Shown here: in pieces, positions 1-13,600 of the stretch
Position numbering within the stretch: position 1 is the first letter of the stretch
Layout: each line of letters starts with the position of its first letter
NCBI RefSeq assembly: GCF_022201045.2
Contig: NC_068563.1
Location: 27,563,001-27,627,000, forward strand
Reading direction: 5' to 3'
Source of the DNA: Citrus sinensis
Taxonomy: Eukaryota > Streptophyta > Magnoliopsida > Sapindales > Rutaceae
Length of the DNA stretch: 64,000 bases
Program-made: the position numbers and the translations under genes
The notes under the pieces: generated by a model
Database searches by the model: none
The model's input: only the letters and a program-made list of their open reading frames with translations
Told to the model about the DNA's origin: nothing

Positions 1-1660
1 CTTTTATTTTTTAATTAAAGAGTGAGCTTTTATAGTTCTTAAAATTATTTTAACAGATTTAATGGAGGCTAATTAGAAACTCCAAGTAATTTTTTTCTTT
101 AATTCTTAGAATTTATTTTCTTTAGGGGGAACTTGAGCCCCCATTGGCTATGAGTGGATCCGCCCTTGTTTGAGTTGACAAACAAACCTGACAAGGACCC
201 AAAAAATGATAATGTCTGCATCAGGAGCAATTAAGATTTTTATGTACAAAATTATTGCCTAGTTGTTTATAATTATGATTAAATAGTAAAAGCATGTTTG
301 GCTGGAAGAAACAGTGAGATCAAGAGAGGAATGAAAATGAAAGAGAGGGAAAGAAAATCAATCTCAATTTTATTATTTGTTTGATGTAGAATCATCCTCT
401 TTCCTTGTTTTCTTTTTCATTTCCTTATTTCCTCTTCTCTCATTTCCTTCCATTGTTTCAAAATAAACATGGAGGTTGATGATGAGGGATAAAGTGTCCT
501 AAGTTAGTTTAGTTTAGATTGAGTCCCCTTTTGGAGAGGCGTTTAATGGCACAGCGAGCGTGCATGTGAGCCAGAGCCACCATGCTACCAGCGCCTCCAT
601 ACGTGACATTCAAATTTCACAAGTCACATTCCACAGGCTCTCTTCTTCTTCTTCTTCTTCTTAAATCTTAATATTTCATGTGAATGTCGCTGCAGCTGCT
701 GCCAACTTTGTAAGTGGTCCTAAACTATCTCTTTCCCTCCTTCTAGACAACGAATTTGACAGCCATTAACTGCTCCCCTGCCTCATCCTACTGAGTGTTG
801 CACGTTTCACATCGGCTCATTGCACTGAGAAACCATCTTCCCTGCTCATCTTAGGGTACAATTTCCCTCAATATATGCAGCTGCTTTTAAGTCATTACAA
901 CACGCATCATGTGAACTTTCTTACTATCTCTAAGAAAGAAAAATGTTCTCACCAGCCCATGTCTCATTTGATTTATTGTGAGTTTTCAAATTTATTAATG
1001 TACGGTAAACATGATAGATATTAACATGGATGTAGATCAATTGCTAAGCTAAGTCGTGTTTATTTATTTATCTTTTTTATTCTTACGTCAATCGTGTATT
1101 TAAAGTATTTTACGTCAACATTGAATTCACATCCTATCAAAATCATTTGATGGAGTCTTTCAATTTAGCACAACATGTTCGAACATGCAGGCTAATTTTT
1201 GGGACCGCTTGCATGCAAAATTGGGTGAAATTAACTCACAGTCGCATTCATTCAACTTGCTTTTTGTGAATTAAATTCCTCGCTACGTCCCTGCTCGCAT
1301 CAAGATAAAAAAATTACCACAAGTTTGTGCCAATCCTTCAGAGTGATTTAAATTACACTTCTAATTTTTTAATAAAATACTAAAAATGGGCAGAAAATTT
1401 TGCAAATATGGTTGGTCCATAAGCAATGGCGATATGGTCATTACAGGCGACATAATCCACGGCATGTGGAGGAAGCCAGAAAAAGCAAACTACATTTTCG
1501 AAGAAACAACTGTTACTTTCACCTCATAGTGTAAAATTTGGTCCCACTTGAGATATAGTATGTTCAATCTGGCATTAAATCTACGTACTCGTCTTTACCT
1601 GCTTTTTGAAAAAGTTGCATACATACAAAGGAGACCCTCTCTGTCTCTGGGAACTGTAAA
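1..1660. other. intergenic region, no gene seen
   Basis: AT-rich non-coding DNA upstream of the receptor-like kinase gene. It holds a short CTT microsatellite at about 642-662 and several purine/pyrimidine-rich stretches. I see no open frame with codon structure and no RNA gene. Confidence 0.5.
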
Positions 1661-1666
1661 AACGTC

Positions 1667-1679
1667 TATTATATATCCC
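1667..1679 (+). promoter_or_regulatory. candidate TATA box of the pseudokinase gene
   Basis: The string TATTATATATCCC is followed about 30 bp later by a pyrimidine-rich stretch, then by a donor-like ATG/GTACTC site near 1789. This fits a promoter with a 5'UTR exon at roughly 1700-1789 and a long 5'UTR intron before the coding start at 2925. It is inference from spacing only; the true start site could be closer to 2900. Confidence 0.3.
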
Positions 1680-2924
1680 ATCTGATCAAAGCTAGTAAGC
1701 TAAACTGAAAAGCTGCTTTTGTTCTCTATTTATTGATGCTTCTCCTCAGCTTCACTGCTCGCTGCCAAACAGCAAAGACAGCTTTAATGGTACTCTCTTA
1801 GATTTAGTCAATTTTCAAATTTTCTTGACTAGTGGGTACTTGCATGTTGGTCTATATATATGCCCTTAATGATGACTTATCTTTGAAACTGTTTGCGGAA
1901 CAACAGTTCCATAATGCATTTTATGTCATTTTAATAGTTCCTTTTTTTTTAGGTTGCAATTGCTCTGTCTTGCAACAGTTTGAGCTCATGCCGTTGATTT
2001 TTTTTATTTTCTTTTTTCAATGCACTCCAAAATTTATCTTAAGACAGAAATCATTAGCTTGTTGTCGCTCAAGTTCAACACATTTCTGTGGATTGAAAGA
2101 CATTAGCTTTATGAGATTAGAGTGAGAATCTTTTGGGATTTGTGATTGGATTTTTCTGTCAAACAAGGCTTTGTGCTTGTGGGGTTTTAGCTGTTTAGCT
2201 TAAGCAGAGATGCCTCTGTCCATTTCAATAAAGACAGCATCTTGTGGTGTCTGCTACAGCCATTCTTTATCTCCGCTTAGCTGGAATTATGGACAAGCAA
2301 AGCTTTGATTCAATCAATTTGGGTCCTCAGAGCTTAGTGTCCTCATATAGTAACTTTCCTAGTACTTATCCAGCTAATTGATTCTAGGTTTGAATTCATT
2401 GAAAGTAACTTGAAATTCGTGCTATATGACATATGAATTCCATTATTCTTTATCTTTTACAGAAAGAAGAATTTTCTGTCTACGCTCTTATTCAATGTTC
2501 AAACCCCTTCATCTCATTTATTAGTAAGTTCAGTCATGAAACTGCCCATGTGTTTCTTTTTGAATGTCTATTTCTACCCAAAAAAAAAAAAAGAAAAGAT
2601 TTTTGTTTCCACATTGTTATCCTATTAGGTTACATATTAGAAAATCTGTTTTGATAAGTAATTGCACGTTTTCTGATCTGCTGCCACACACAGAAGCTTT
2701 TTATTTCAAAAAGTGACTTATTTTGATGCAAAGTATACCCGTGTAGTTGATAGTTGATACAAGCAGCTGGGCTTGTATTTATTTTGTCGCTCAGTCTATT
2801 CAAATTATTGTGGTTCAGTGATTGTATTTGAGATTCAACTTTAATAGACGCTTTTTTCATGCCCAGATGATATTTGACGGTAATTAATTGTGGGGGGACT
2901 CCATGGCTTGATGCTCGTTTGACA

Positions 2925-5900
2925 ATGCACTTGTTCTGGTGGCAACAACTGCCACTGCTTTTATTGATTCAGCTCTTACAATCCAGTGGTACAGACCACA
3001 AAGTTTATGGTATGCCTTCTTTCATTTCACTGTAAGCTAGCATTTATTGCTTCTTTCTTGAATTGATGTTACACAAGCCTTGATCAGAAATTTATGATTT
3101 TGCAAGCTGACTTAAGTTGCTACAATATGATTTAGTGCCTCTTCAGACACTGCTTAGCATGTTTGCTTGCTTGAAACATTTCATACTAGCACCGAATTGT
3201 GAACGGACTTGATGTATGGTCTATGAGTATGACTTTGAATTTTTGTTAGTTTATATATATTCTGATATGGAACCAGAATCCCTTATTCTGAATATTATTG
3301 TAATACACCACACCAGTTGTTTTCTATTTCTTTCCATGGCCTATAAACCTTTGGCCGCCTCTATGTTCAGCCACAAGGTATGCCAAAGGCATCTTGAATT
3401 TGGTGAGTTGTACTCAACTAGCTGAATTCTACCCATTAGCAATTTCAACATTTTTCATCGTGATGAAAATGACAAGAGGATTGCCACCAAAGGATAATAA
3501 CTCCTTGTTTTCCCACCGCAGCTGAAGCTTTACTTGCTTGCAAGAGTGCACTAGGCACTCCTGGACAATCCAGTGGGAGGATTGGGAGGTATCCATGCAT
3601 AAGACAACGAGCATGTCTCAATTGTTATGAACCAAAAGACCCAGGTGTTGCTTCTTTGTAAGCTTTCTCTCTCTCTCTCCTGTTTTATGTGGTGGACACA
3701 CTTTCTATATGCTTTGTCCATACTCTGTTTGCGTAAAATTTTGCCTTCAGAAAATAGCAGAAATAGCAAGCAAAAGTGTAACTGATATACATCTATAACA
3801 TACAGATGTTAGATTGCCTGGATATAGCGCAGACAACTGGCTTTTTTTTTTCTGCTTCTGTAACAACATATAATGAAAACACCATATGGAATTACTCTAA
3901 ACTGAACATATTTTAGTTACCTTCTGAGCATAGATTGCAGTGACTTGAACAAATTTCATCAGAAAACTAATGATCAGACAAAATCTCTCCCTGATAAGGT
4001 TATTTTCCATATATTATGTCTTGAGTAACCAAATAATTTTACTCATTCCACTTGTGGAAATGCATTCATCTACTTATCTATATGCTCTAACGACCCACAG
4101 AATTTGTAATGGCGAGAATATTAGCTAAAACTGTGTCTTCTGCATGACCTGCTGAATCTTGAGTTGTATCATTTGTGATCTTCTTATGTTACAGGATGAA
4201 ACTACATTCTTTATTTCTCTTTACCTTGTCGGAAACATAGTGACAATGATAGAGGTTCAGTAGCACTTTCACATCTGAAATGATGTAGTATATTAATCTC
4301 CATTTGTTGCCTCATCAAATAGCTGTATTGATACTGAATATGGTAGTCTGTCTGACTAGTTGTTAATCCTTTTCTTTAGAGTAAATCTCTGAATTGAATA
4401 GTGACTGGATTAGAGTTTCCCTTCATTTTTTTTTCCTTCGTATTTAATGATTATCTATTATGCTCCAGCAAAGACTCACTGGTTTTCTAGAATCTATTGA
4501 TTTAGTAATAATTAAATGATATTCTAGGATCTTCCACAGGATTCCTGAAATCTGTGCCCTTTCTTTTAATCCAAATTTCTTCCCCTCAAACTCTCAATTT
4601 CCATTTCAAGAAAAGAACTGTAAATCAAGAAACAGGAGGATAGCATCATCAATTGGTGGGGACAATGGTATTCCAACACTAACACCATTGCAGCAGGATG
4701 ATGTTAAGAGACCAAGAAAACAGAAACTAGCTGCAGTAGTGGGTGGTGTTGTCGCAGCTTTGCTTGTGATCGGCTTTGTGGTGTTTGTTTACATATGCTT
4801 GATGTGTGTTAAAAGAAGAATAAGGCGATCCGAGGGAGAATCTTCTGTACCATCTCCTTCTGGTAAGTTGACCCTCGATACTATAAGAGAGGGGAAAAAA
4901 TAATGCAGATCAATTTCTTAGTTATTTGGGATGGAAGCTTGAGATGAGATGCTGGATGTTTTATTGATAATTTGATCCCCATATACACAAACCTTCCCAT
5001 TGTTGAGTCACATAAGGGCAATGGCATAACTTAGTCTTATCTGCTAACTTCAAGCCTTTTAACTGTCAAAATTCAAAAGAAAGCTTTAGGTTTTGGAGGG
5101 CTCCAAAGTTTCCAAAAGAGAGAGCTTTTTCACATCTAATAATTTGATAGAGAAACAAACCTGTAACAGATTTTGAATGCTAGAAAAGGTTTCCATTGGA
5201 GCAGCTTTCCAGAGACGGGTTGAATTTGAACAAACTATGTCTATGTTATGGCCTACTTCTGCCGGATTTTATGTTGCCTTAACTTTTGGTATATGTGGCA
5301 GTTGGGAATTTGGTGATTTTAGGCTAGTGGGGGATGTCTGAGTCCTGTATATTTTTGTCTTTTACTAAGATTATTTCAAGGTGAATTCCTGTATATTTTC
5401 AGGACAATAACACTTTATGCCTTATTGATCATGCTTGCAAAACAGATTGATATAATCGATATTATCATCCTAGAAAGATCCGCAGATGCAACTGTTTGGA
5501 ACGATTTAGGATAGATGTGAGAAAATATAACCATCTCTGTTCTCTTTCTACTGGATATATTTTGAATGTGGTGACATTAAGGTTAAATCTGGTCTTAGGT
5601 CTTGAACTAGCATTTACATGTCATTTGTCTTTGCTGCTATAAAAATTAACTCTATGCAGCTTCAATGCTATGGGAAAAATAGTCCATTGAAGTGAAGTTG
5701 GTCTCTAGCAACTCAGATAAATATTATTAACAGGCTTTCCCTTTTTCCATCTGCAGCTGAGCTGGAAAGAGGAGATATTTCCCCTTATCCTGGTGCTGTC
5801 TCTCCAATTGATACACAAAATTTGAAGCAATTAACAATTTTGGAGCTAAAACATGCTACAAACAATTTCAGTGAAATTAATATCATTGGTGAAGGTTCAT

Positions 5901-7380
5901 TTGGTTTAGCATATAAGGGATTGCTTCAAGATGGATCTCTTGTGGTCATCAAGAGACATCTGCATACCCAAATCCAGAATTTTCTTCATGAGGTAACACT
6001 TGCACTCGGAAGGTCTTTCCATCTTGCTTTTGGATGACAGAAAACTTGATACTTCTATTGCTTGAATTGTTCCATTCAGATACCATGATCATACTTCAAG
6101 GACTTGTGTTGTACATATTATTCAAATTTCAGTCAATATGCAAAATATTGGTGTCCTAAAAATTCTTTCCATTTCAGAACTCATTAGCATGCTAAGTTGC
6201 CTTGATGCACTACAGGTGAAGCATATAGCTCGTGTTCATCACAGGCATCTTGTCAAGCTTGTAGGATTCTGTGAAGAGAACCACCAACAACTACTAATCT
6301 ATGATTATATCCCTAATGGAAATGTTCAAAATCACCTTTACGGTAATCCATTCATCTCATCCTCATCCTTCCTGCCTGACCTGCCTCTCTCTATCTTTCT
6401 CTTTCAAGGGCATATTTGCTTTTTCCAGATAGTGAAGGTCTGCCTATTGGGAAACTGACCATGCGGCAAAGATTATCAATTGCTTTAGGTGCAGCTAAAG
6501 GTAATGTATACCAATTAATGTTCCTTCCCCACTTTCTGCTGCACATTGAATCAGTTCAAGTTTTTCAATCATACCTCTATATTTGATCAGGACTTGAACA
6601 TCTTCACAGTTTGGTTCCTCCTCTCTTTCACATGCACTTCAGGACAAGCAATGTCCTTCTGGAAGAAAATTACTCAGCCAAGGTTTCTGACTATGGACTG
6701 TTGAAATTGGTAACGGGGAGTCATCACGCAGGATCAACTTCAGCCGTTGACTGCTTTCTTGATCCAGAGTATGTAACATCTCTTATGAACCACCAGTAAC
6801 CAGCAGTATCAGCTTTTTTCAGTGCTTGATTAAGCTAAACAAAGTCTCAACTAGATTGTTCCATAAGCAACTTGTATCAATTCCTGGAATCTCTTGAGCT
6901 ACTGATGTCTAATCTAAATCATTTATGTCTCCAAAAGGTTAAATCTATCAAAGAATTATTCAGCAGGAAGTGATGTGTACAGTTTCGGGGTCTTTCTATT
7001 AGAGTTGATCAGTGGACGTGAAGCACATGGCAGGAATCATTCAAACTCGGACCAAAATTTAATACTGCAGGTAAAGCAAAAAACATTAAGCCAAGGTAGA
7101 ATCTACAATTCTTAGTATAACTATATTTGTTTTGAAGGTGAAAAGAAGCTGTGATCTTGGCAAGTATGTTGACAAAACACTGGGGGAGCAAACAGTTGGT
7201 GCTGCAACAGAGATGATGGAGTTGGCATTGCAATGTGTAGATGTTAGTTCAAGAAGGCCGTCGATGAGGCAAATAGCTGGGGAGCTTGAAGGGATTCAAG
7301 AGAGGGAAATTGGTCGTTTGCATTCTGAATTTGGTGAAGAAATAGATGCTGTAAAACTCGGAAGTGAGCTCTTCAAATGA
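2925..7380 (+). CDS. receptor-like transmembrane pseudokinase with short Cys-containing ectodomain
   Basis: Proposed exons are 2925-3009, 3522-3657, 4540-4862, 5757-5992, 6216-6342, 6429-6500, 6591-6768, 6938-7070 and 7138-7380. All junctions are GT-AG and they total 1533 nt (510 aa). The protein has a hydrophobic signal peptide (about 1-22), a short ectodomain with several cysteines and no visible LRRs, a basic stretch followed by a membrane helix (about 137-163), then a kinase fold. The glycine loop GEGSFG (226-231), the lysine in VVIKR (247), SDYG (360-362) and DVYSFG are present. The catalytic HRD position reads HMH (340-342), so the catalytic Asp is missing and phosphotransfer is unlikely. 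By family knowledge it would act as a plasma-membrane signalling scaffold. Exons 3-9 are secure. Exons 1-2 rest on splice sites, phase and signal peptide only; a longer ectodomain upstream cannot be excluded. I cannot name the subfamily. Confidence 0.75.
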
Positions 7381-7484
7381 GCATGAGCTCGGTACATCCT
7401 CTCACAAACGGCCTTTTAACTCGATTCTTTATTGATTTATTGGTTGTAGCATACAAGGAAATTCGATTCGATGTACAACAGCCG

Positions 7485-7506
7485 CCCCCCCCCCCCGCCC
7501 CCCCCC
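7485..7506. repeat. poly-C tract (C12 G C9)
   Basis: A nearly pure cytosine run lies about 105 bp after the pseudokinase stop codon, probably in its 3'UTR. Run length may be unreliable in any assembly. Confidence 0.8.
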
Positions 7507-8150
7507 AAAGAATGTCGGTAGATGAAAAAGAGTAATGACATAGTCACAAATTCTTGAACAAATGTATTTTGTACAAACTGATACGACATTAATTGATTGG
7601 TTGAATTAAATATCTTTTGTCATACATAATTTATTTATATTATTTTATATTTTCATTCAACTAATAAATTAATATCACATCAGTTTGTACAAAATAAATT
7701 TGTATAAAAATTTATGATTGTATCATCACTCAATGAAAAAATTGTAGATCAGAAGTTTAATAAATTATTATTATCAAATTTCAAATATCATACAAACCTT
7801 AGTTACAAGATTTACCATCTTAACAGAAAATCATTCTTTTGTCATGGCATGTCATTGTTCGCAGCCTAAACACTTGCGCTCTCCGACATCAAACAATTGG
7901 TAACAATTGGAAAATTTGACCCATTAAACTGAGGTAGAAAATAATTTAAAACAAATTTAATGGAAATTAAAAATAATAATAATAATAATAATTTGATGAA
8001 AAAAATTAAAAGAATACCATGGTCCCTGCGGTCAAGCATGCCTAAATGGTCAAACGGCCAACCGGTTTTTGTTTGGTAATGAAACTCTATTGAAATAAAA
8101 CGACGGCATTTTGATGCGAACTCAACTGAACTTCAGTGACTTCACTTCCT
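7507..8150. other. intergenic region between pseudokinase and PDI
   Basis: AT-rich spacer with an AAT microsatellite at about 7969-7991. It carries the 3' end of the pseudokinase transcript and the PDI promoter. I saw no clear ER-stress element (CCAAT-N9-CCACG) in it. Confidence 0.5.
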
Positions 8151-8153
8151 TCA

Positions 8154-8164
8154 TTTTTATATAA
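8154..8164 (+). promoter_or_regulatory. candidate TATA box of the PDI gene
   Basis: TTTTATATAAC lies about 100 bp before the PDI start codon and is followed by a CT-rich leader, the usual arrangement for a plant promoter. Confidence 0.5.
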
Positions 8165-8256
8165 CATAAACCCTTCTCAGATTTCCTTCTCTCATTCTAT
8201 CGAGTATTGGCAGTTGACTCAGATCTCGAACTCAGCGTGAGAAAGGAAAGAAAAAA

Positions 8257-11200
8257 ATGTCAACTCGCTACATTCTCCTTCTCTCACTCACAATTCTCCT
8301 CTTATTCTCTCCCGCTCTCGCCAAATCTCAAAACGACGCCGCTTCAGACGACGACGAAGATCTCAGCTTCCTCGAAGAAGCCGACGCCGATACCAAATCC
8401 AAAGCCGCATCGCACCACCAGTTCGGCGAGAAGGATGGCGATCCAGACGACGATGACTTCTCCGACGACTTCGACGACGAAAACTACCACGATTTCGACG
8501 ACTCCGAGTACAAGGAGCCGGAGATCGATGACAAAGACGTCGTTGTTTTGAAGGAAAGGAATTTTAGTGATGTCATCGAGAACAACAAGTTCGTGATGGT
8601 TGAATTCTACGCGCCGTGGTGCGGACACTGTCAGGCCTTGGCTCCGGAATACGCGGCGGCCGCTACGGAGCTGAAGTCCGCCAACGAAAGTGTGGTTTTG
8701 GCTAAAGTTGACGCGACTGAAGAGAATGAGCTGGCGCACGAGTACGACGTTCAGGGCTTCCCGACGATTTACTTCTTCGTCGACGGCCAGCATAAAGCTT
8801 ATAATGGCGGCCGCACCAAGTAAGTAGTGAAAGATTACTTATAGATAAATAATACTAAATTTTGGATTTTTTGTATTTTTGTTTTGAAAATCTGAATTAT
8901 ATGATGGAAGTGTGCTCTGGGATGATTGATCAATTGCATTCGTGTGTAATTTAGAGATGCTATAGTGACTTGGATTAAGAAGAAGATAGGACCTGGTATA
9001 TACAACATTACCACATTGGACGAAGCCGAGCGCGTATTGACTTCTGAAACTAAAGTTGTTTTGGGTTACCTCAACTCATTGGTGGTATGTTTTCTGTTTG
9101 TTTGCTTGTTCTTTGAAGTTGCTCGAGCAGTTAATTGCTGTTGCTGTGCAAGAATCTTGTCGTTGTTCATGACTCAGTATTGGTTTATTCTGGTAATCTT
9201 GACAGGGTTCTGAGAGTGAGGTGCTTGCAGATGCTTCAAGGCTTGAAGATGATGTCAACTTCTATCAAACTACAAATCCTGATGTGGCAAAGATTTTCCA
9301 CCTTGATTCTAAAGTCAATCGCCCGGCTCTGGTCATGGTTAAGAAGGAGACTGAGAAAATAAGCTATTTTGGTTAGTTTTTTCCTTTTTTGCTGTTCATT
9401 TAAATTTGAATTTTAGCTCTGCTGGAGTATTAATCTTACATCTATTTTCCTAATTCAGCAGATGGGAAATTTGATAAGTCTACTATTGCTGATTTTGTAT
9501 TTTCAAACAAGCTTCCTTTAGTTACCATTTTTACAAGGGAAAATGCCCCTTCAGTTTTTGAAAGTCCAATTAAGAATCAGGTATGTTGCCGTATAATGCA
9601 TTTGAACTTGTAAATAAAGCATGTGTACATATTTTGTTCAAATGTTACTTTTGAACAAAATATATTGTAAATAAAAAAGTTTAGCTTCAAATGTTGATGT
9701 TATTGACATAGCTTGGCTGTTATGTGCAGCTGCTATTGTTTGCTGTTTCAAATGACTCAGAAAAGCTTTTACCAGTATTCGAAGAAGCCGCAAAATCTTT
9801 CAAGGGAAAGGTAACATAAATAAACTTTTGACACTTGCTACTAAAGTTGTACTGCTTGGATTTGAAGATAAAGAAGCAACACACAAAAAGATTCACTGTT
9901 ATCTATTTCACTGTTGTGAGATTCGCTGTGTTGCTGACTGTTATCTTTTCATTGTTGTGAGATTCACTGCATTACTGAGTTTCGTGTCATTCTACTTATT
10001 GCAGCTTATTTTTGTGTATGTCCAAATGGATAATGAAGATGTCGGAAAGCCTGTTTCAGAGTATTTTGGCATCACTGGGGAAGCTCCCAAAGTAATCTTT
10101 CCATACGTTCTGTTTCTTTTTCGTTCGTACAAATTTTCTCTCTCAGTCTCTCTTCTCGAATTGAAATTATTGTTAGAACTTTTTCACATACAATGGAACT
10201 GATTTATTTGTTGGTATTTAATTCCATTTAGGTTCTTGCATACACGGGAAATGATGACGCTAAAAAACATATCCTGGATGGAGAGTTGACCTTGGATAAA
10301 ATTAAGGTGGAAATTCTCTCTCGTCTTAATTCTATTTGTTAATGCTTATTGGAAGAGGATAACTTTCAGCTAACCTTTTTAGTTTTTTTTCATCCTCAGA
10401 CTTTTGGAGAGGATTTCCTCGAAGGCAAGCTTAAGCCTTTCTTTAAGTCTGATCCAATTCCAGAAACTGTGAGTTCTTGTATTTGGCTTTTTCTGAGTTG
10501 ATTTGTTGTCATAGTGCTGCTATGTAAAACTTATTGCCTTTTTCTGATTGTTGTAGAATGATGGAGATGTGAAAATAGTGGTTGGAAATAACTTTGATGA
10601 AATTGTCTTGGATGAGTCAAAGGATGTTCTTCTGGAGGTATAAAATGTAGTCTGTGAAACATAAATATAATTTTTGGCTCTCCTTGTTCATGGATTCTAA
10701 TACATGGTCTGCATGCCAGATCTATGCCCCTTGGTGTGGGCATTGCCAAGCCTTCGAGCCAACCTACAACAAACTGGCCAAACATCTACGTGGCGTTGAT
10801 TCTATTGTTATCGCTAAGATGGATGGCACGACAAATGAACATCACAGGGCAAAGGTAATATTTGACGTCAATCTATAATTTGTAATTGAAATATCCAGAA
10901 TCTTGTTTATTAGTTGAATATTTTCCATTCAACAGCAGTAGTGAACTGATCAACAGGGCCCTTCCCTTCGTGCCCATGGACTTTTGAGATATCTTAGACC
11001 TTCCCTGAATGGGTAACACTTGGCTGGAAAGCAGCAGTACTACCTCATTTTGTTTCTTTCCTCTTTAATTTGGTGGATTTTATAGTAGTGTTAAAATTTT
11101 AACTGGTTTTGGATTATGTTGATCCATTCTAATTTTTCTTGGTTCGGCAAGTATTTGGAGCCTAACTTGTATTTAAACTGTGAATGCCAATATTATTACT

Positions 11201-11591
11201 TCCTGATGACTTGCACTAATGTGTTTTTTCTTCCAATCGACCAGTCTGATGGATTCCCAACAATTCTTTTCTTCCCAGCTGGAAACAAGAGTTTTGATCC
11301 TGTAAGCTGTGTTTTTCTATACTGCTTTTACAAATCCACTGTACCTAGTAGGAATAAAGCTAACAAAAATTATCTGGCTTCTGGTGTTTACAGATCAATG
11401 TAGATGTTGACCGTACTGTGGTGGCATTGTACAAGTTTCTTAAGAAAAATGCTTCAATCCCCTTTAAAATCCAGAAGCCAACATCAGCACCCAAGACGGA
11501 GAAACCAACTTCAGAACCAAAAGCTGAGTCCTCGGATATCAAAGAGAGCCACGAGAGCAGTAGCGACAAAGATGTGAAGGACGAATTGTAA
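8257..11591 (+). CDS. PDIL1-4: protein disulfide isomerase, PDI-like 1-3/1-4 type
   Basis: This is an ER-lumen oxidoreductase that forms and reshuffles disulfides in secretory proteins. Twelve exons (8257-8819, 8955-9084, 9206-9371, 9462-9580, 9730-9810, 10005-10091, 10232-10306, 10400-10468, 10557-10637, 10720-10854, 11245-11301, 11394-11591) total 1761 nt (586 aa). The order is signal peptide (about 1-22), a long Asp/Glu-rich stretch, thioredoxin domain a with CGHC at 122-125, two redox-inactive b-type domains, domain a' with CGHC at 463-466, a Lys/Glu/Ser-rich tail and a C-terminal KDEL retrieval signal. The acidic N-terminal extension and the length match the plant PDIL1-3/1-4 clade. The choice between 1-3 and 1-4 is from memory. 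Both active sites are intact and nothing is truncated. The start is the first ATG after the leader and gives a good signal peptide. Confidence 0.95.
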
Positions 11592-13292
11592 CTTGCCTAA
11601 AACAAGGAAGATGATATACAACAGGTGTAATGCTAAATTATGTACCTTTTATCAGTCATCAGGTACTAGAAAGAAATATTTATCATATAGTTGAATATTT
11701 AGAGTGGGAGAGTAGAACAGAATCTATGAATTTCTGATCGTTCAAAAACCTCAAACACCGCGCCTCTTTTTTTTTTTTTTTTTTTCATTTCATTCTGAAG
11801 AGAAATGTATCATCATTGAGGTTTTGTTTCTGCTGAATTTTCTGCCCTTTGTTCCCTGCTTATTGAATAATTCCTCATTCTGGTAACCATTTTCGCTAAT
11901 CAAAGATGTCTCTAGATACTCAAAACCTTCATTCACATTTTACAGATGATAAGGTACAGCATGAATCCTATTTGATTCGCTAGAGCTACTAAAATCGTCC
12001 CACTTCAAACGACTGTACAATAAATTATCTCAGTTTCCAAATCATAGCCATCAGTGTTCATCAAATAGTTTAAGAGTCACAAATTCCTAATAACAATACC
12101 AAAACGGAGCGGCCATAAATGGAATTAACCTATGATACCATGTTAGATTTTGATTTTTGAGATGTACTCATTTGGAGCCTTCTTCGCGACGGAATGTAGA
12201 AAGGTGATCGTGGCTATATTAGATCCAGTCTTAGTAATGGGTCACAAGCACTATGATTTTAATTTAGCTAAACTATCTCGCATCTTCTTCACGTATTGTA
12301 AATTAATAATAGTGACATGTTATACAATATTGTAAATTAATGATAAGTGACATATTATAAGAAAAGAGAGGAATTTAAACAAAATTTACGTCTTTATGGC
12401 ATATTGTATATTTGGACAGTTGGCTTTAATTATTGGGCAATTACTTAACTCTATCGATGGGGTTCAGACAAAACAGAGATTTGTAATATTTGCTTTTGGA
12501 TTGGTTGTTTCAGTTGAGACTGCTTACCGTCGTTGGGCAGCTGGGCATCATGTGACTCCATGTGCACTTGTAATGTTTAGAAACCACTGACTGACTCATT
12601 GTAAATTGTGTTTAAGTGGTAGTAGTGGTGGAAGTCTACTCTCACAAAATGCGGCGCCAGTGCGTAATCTTTAACTCAGTGCTCATTGCCTGCATCGACA
12701 ATTTACTATTCCATTTTAAATAGTGTCCCTACGGATCAAGACTCAAGAGGTAAGACTGGCCTTGACAAAATATTGAAAATGGTTTAATTTGCTATAGTGG
12801 CTCGTAGAGCAAATTATTTCATAATTTATTCGAGTAAATTTACGTGAATGTGATACATTAAGAAAATAAAAAATACAAATATTGATAGACCCCTTTTTTT
12901 AATAAAATAATTAATATTTGATCGAAAATATAAAATCCCGTTAACTTTAATAAAAAGTTTAGGACACATGACAATTGACAATTCCCACAACAAAACGGCT
13001 GGCCGGAGTACATGGACATCAAACCCAAAACCTAACTGACCAAGAAATTACAGAATTCATGCACCCACCGACTCAAACATTTTTGCTTTAGTTTTAGTTT
13101 TAGTTTATGTTCAGAAGTTGTTGACTCAAAATAAAATAATAAATCTACCGAAAACGAAATCCCACCCCACATTCTACGTTCCCTCACATTTAATCACTTC
13201 ATTTTAGCAATAAATTCCACTCTTTATTTTAATCCTTTTAGTCTTTATTACTCAAATCTCTCTTTACTTGCCCTTTAAGTACACAACACAAC

Positions 13293-13323
<31 letters not shown>

Positions 13324-13500
13324 ATTTAATTAAAAAAAAAAATCAAAATCCATCATCATTTGAATTTTCAATCCCGCATTCCCTGCCCCCATTCCCTGCC
13401 CCGACACCGTTTTGAAAAAGAGTTAAAAAAAAAAAAAGGAAAAAAAATTCCCCAAAGCCATCCGATCATACGTGTCGAGATCGGATTCGTTCTCAAATTC
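11592..13500. other. PDI 3'UTR and intergenic spacer
   Basis: The first few hundred bases should be the PDI 3'UTR and include a poly-T run near 11768-11785. The rest is AT-rich spacer. Small frames at 12150-12335 and 12396-12590 show no recognisable motif. Confidence 0.45.
13302..13323. repeat. (TC)n microsatellite
   Basis: A pure TC dinucleotide run about 280 bp upstream of the arabinogalactan-protein start codon. It precedes the TATA box, so it is promoter rather than leader sequence. Confidence 0.85.
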
Positions 13501-13517
13501 CGTTACCAATTCATTTT

Positions 13518-13527
13518 TGTATAAAAA
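13518..13527 (+). promoter_or_regulatory. TATA box of the arabinogalactan-protein gene
   Basis: TGTATAAAAA stands about 75 bp before the start codon, leaving room for a leader of about 45 nt. Confidence 0.55.
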
Positions 13528-13600
13528 CCGCCAGATCTACCCCTTACACAAGCCTCGAACACTCGCAGACTTTCACTTGACCATCAACGAACAAACGATA

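Noticed and set aside
8344..8793. 149-codon frame on the - strand opposite PDI exon 1
   Set aside because: It is antisense to a well-supported exon. Its openness follows from the GAC/GAT-rich acidic stretch, and it shows no domain.
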